This document shows, in pieces, positions 6,331-6,984 of a DNA stretch of 6,984 nt. Below the pieces are notes generated by a model, which saw only the letters and a list, made by a program, of their open reading frames with translations, was not told the origin of the DNA and ran no database searches. The stretch is taken from NCBI GenBank assembly GCA_035345895.1, contig DAORDI010000298.1, forward strand, positions 1 to 6,984. Reading direction: 5' to 3'. Positions within the stretch are counted from its first letter, which is position 1, and each line of letters opens with the position of its first letter. A program made the translations under genes and the position numbers. Origin of the DNA: DAORDI01 sp035345895 (GTDB taxonomy: Bacteria > Spirochaetota > Leptospiria > Leptospirales > Leptospiraceae).

Positions 6331-6984
6331 TCATACCAATTCGCCTCGGAACGCCTTCTTTAAAATGGACTGCTTTGTCTGTTCCGCCTTCTGTAAGGCA
6401 TCTTCTACAGCCTTATCGAGAAGGTCCGCTTTAGACAGACGAGATTCAATTGCATCCACAATGGCACTCTGAACGGCAAGGGAGGGCGGGAGGGGGATTG
6501 GGATACCCTGTATATCTCTTAAATAAATTGCTTGTTGTGCTGTCGCACCTGATACAGCAATCATACGTTGATTTGCGAAAGGAGATTTTAATGAGTAATT
6601 TAAGAATCCACTGCTTATAGATTTAATAACTTTAATCAGTATTACACTTCCTAGCAAGCAAAACTTCCGATCAGTATTTACTATGCACATTCGTCCAACT
6701 GTAGCACCACGACTAACAATTAGTAAATCTCCTAGTTCAGGATTGCATCTTTGTAATGCTTTTGCAGCGGTTTGTTCGGATATAAAGAGCGGGTCATCAA
6801 AAGAAACTCCATTGTCGCGAACATCTTTAGCTGATAGAAACGGTATGCCTGTTTCTTGAGTAGGTGGTCTAAAGTGTTCGCCATCCGTTATTTTTTCACA
6901 AACCTCTCCCAGTTTCACCCACTTCCAGTCTTTCGGCAGAATCGGCAGTTCAGAAATTTCCTCTTCTGTCAGCGGTGCGATGGA
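6331..6984 (-). CDS. hsdS: Type I restriction specificity subunit HsdS, C-terminal part
   Basis: The frame is open to the right edge, so the N-terminus lies outside the window; 217 residues are visible. HsdS reads the DNA target and docks two HsdM copies. Visible residues 1-22 include the linker LTEEEISELPILPKDWKW, which in HsdS proteins introduces the second target recognition domain. That domain covers about 23-165, with GDLLIVSRGATVGR marking the conserved core and ATAQQAIYLRDIQGIPIPLP its end. A long helix follows (about 175-210), the second conserved spacer, and the protein stops at ILKKAFRGELV. Many HsdS proteins carry a further tail after this point, so this is a short C-terminus. GC drops to about 37 percent in the recognition domain (6541-6780) against about 47 percent or more on both sides, as expected for exchanged recognition modules. 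GTG at 6918 could look like a start but is internal. Confidence 0.93.
   Translation of the reverse strand, partial: SIAPLTEEEISELPILPKDWKWVKLGEVCEKITDGEHFRPPTQETGIPFLSAKDVRDNGVSFDDPLFISEQTAAKALQRCNPELGDLLIVSRGATVGRMCIVNTDRKFCLLGSVILIKVIKSISSGFLNYSLKSPFANQRMIAVSGATAQQAIYLRDIQGIPIPLPPSLAVQSAIVDAIESRLSKADLLDKAVEDALQKAEQTKQSILKKAFRGELV

Noticed and set aside
6331..6918. A separate 195-residue half-size HsdS starting at GTG 6918
   Set aside because: The same frame continues upstream to the window edge with the typical HsdS linker LPILPKDWKW, so the GTG codes for an internal Val.
1..6984. CRISPR array, tRNA, insertion sequence or attachment site
   Set aside because: I saw no regularly spaced repeats, cloverleaf sequence, transposase frame or long terminal inverted repeats in the window.

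Overview
The window looks like a bacterial chromosome segment of moderate to low GC. It carries one chemoreceptor gene region on the plus strand and the downstream part of a defence locus on the minus strand. The chemoreceptor type (six membrane segments, long cytoplasmic hairpin) and the overall style would suit a spirochaete such as a Treponema, but this is an impression; no rRNA or other marker gene is present to settle it.

Left part (1-2240). A truncated small unknown gene runs leftward off the window edge. It is followed by a 224-base divergent gap, then by a previously easy-to-miss 57-codon gene (408-581, +) encoding a short acidic helical protein, and then by a methyl-accepting chemotaxis protein (681-2240, +). 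Both plus-strand genes have a similar TTGAT...TACAATG promoter-like sequence. The one for the small gene ends so close to its ATG that the message could be leaderless.

Right part (2290-6984). Five genes run leftward in this transcription order: the C-terminal part of a type I specificity subunit (hsdS, cut by the window edge), a 147-residue uncharacterised protein with a possible PD-(D/E)XK nuclease core, an AAA ATPase of the RloA/AbiLi type, a TOPRIM-like RloB/AbiLii protein, and the type I DNA methyltransferase hsdM. Except for one AT-rich 115-base gap in front of rloA, spacing is very tight: 24 bases, a 14-base overlap and 4 bases. The operon ends at hairpins in the 49-base gap where it meets the chemoreceptor gene head-on.

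How the parts may work together. HsdM and HsdS would form the sequence-specific adenine methyltransferase of a type I restriction-modification system. The restriction subunit HsdR is not in the window and might lie beyond 6984. RloA and RloB resemble known ATPase plus TOPRIM-like pairs of abortive-infection systems and sit between hsdS and hsdM, so this looks like a layered defence island in which an abortive module, and possibly an extra small nuclease, is embedded inside a restriction-modification operon. The most interesting items are the 147-residue nuclease-like protein and the unusual S - x - rloA - rloB - M order.
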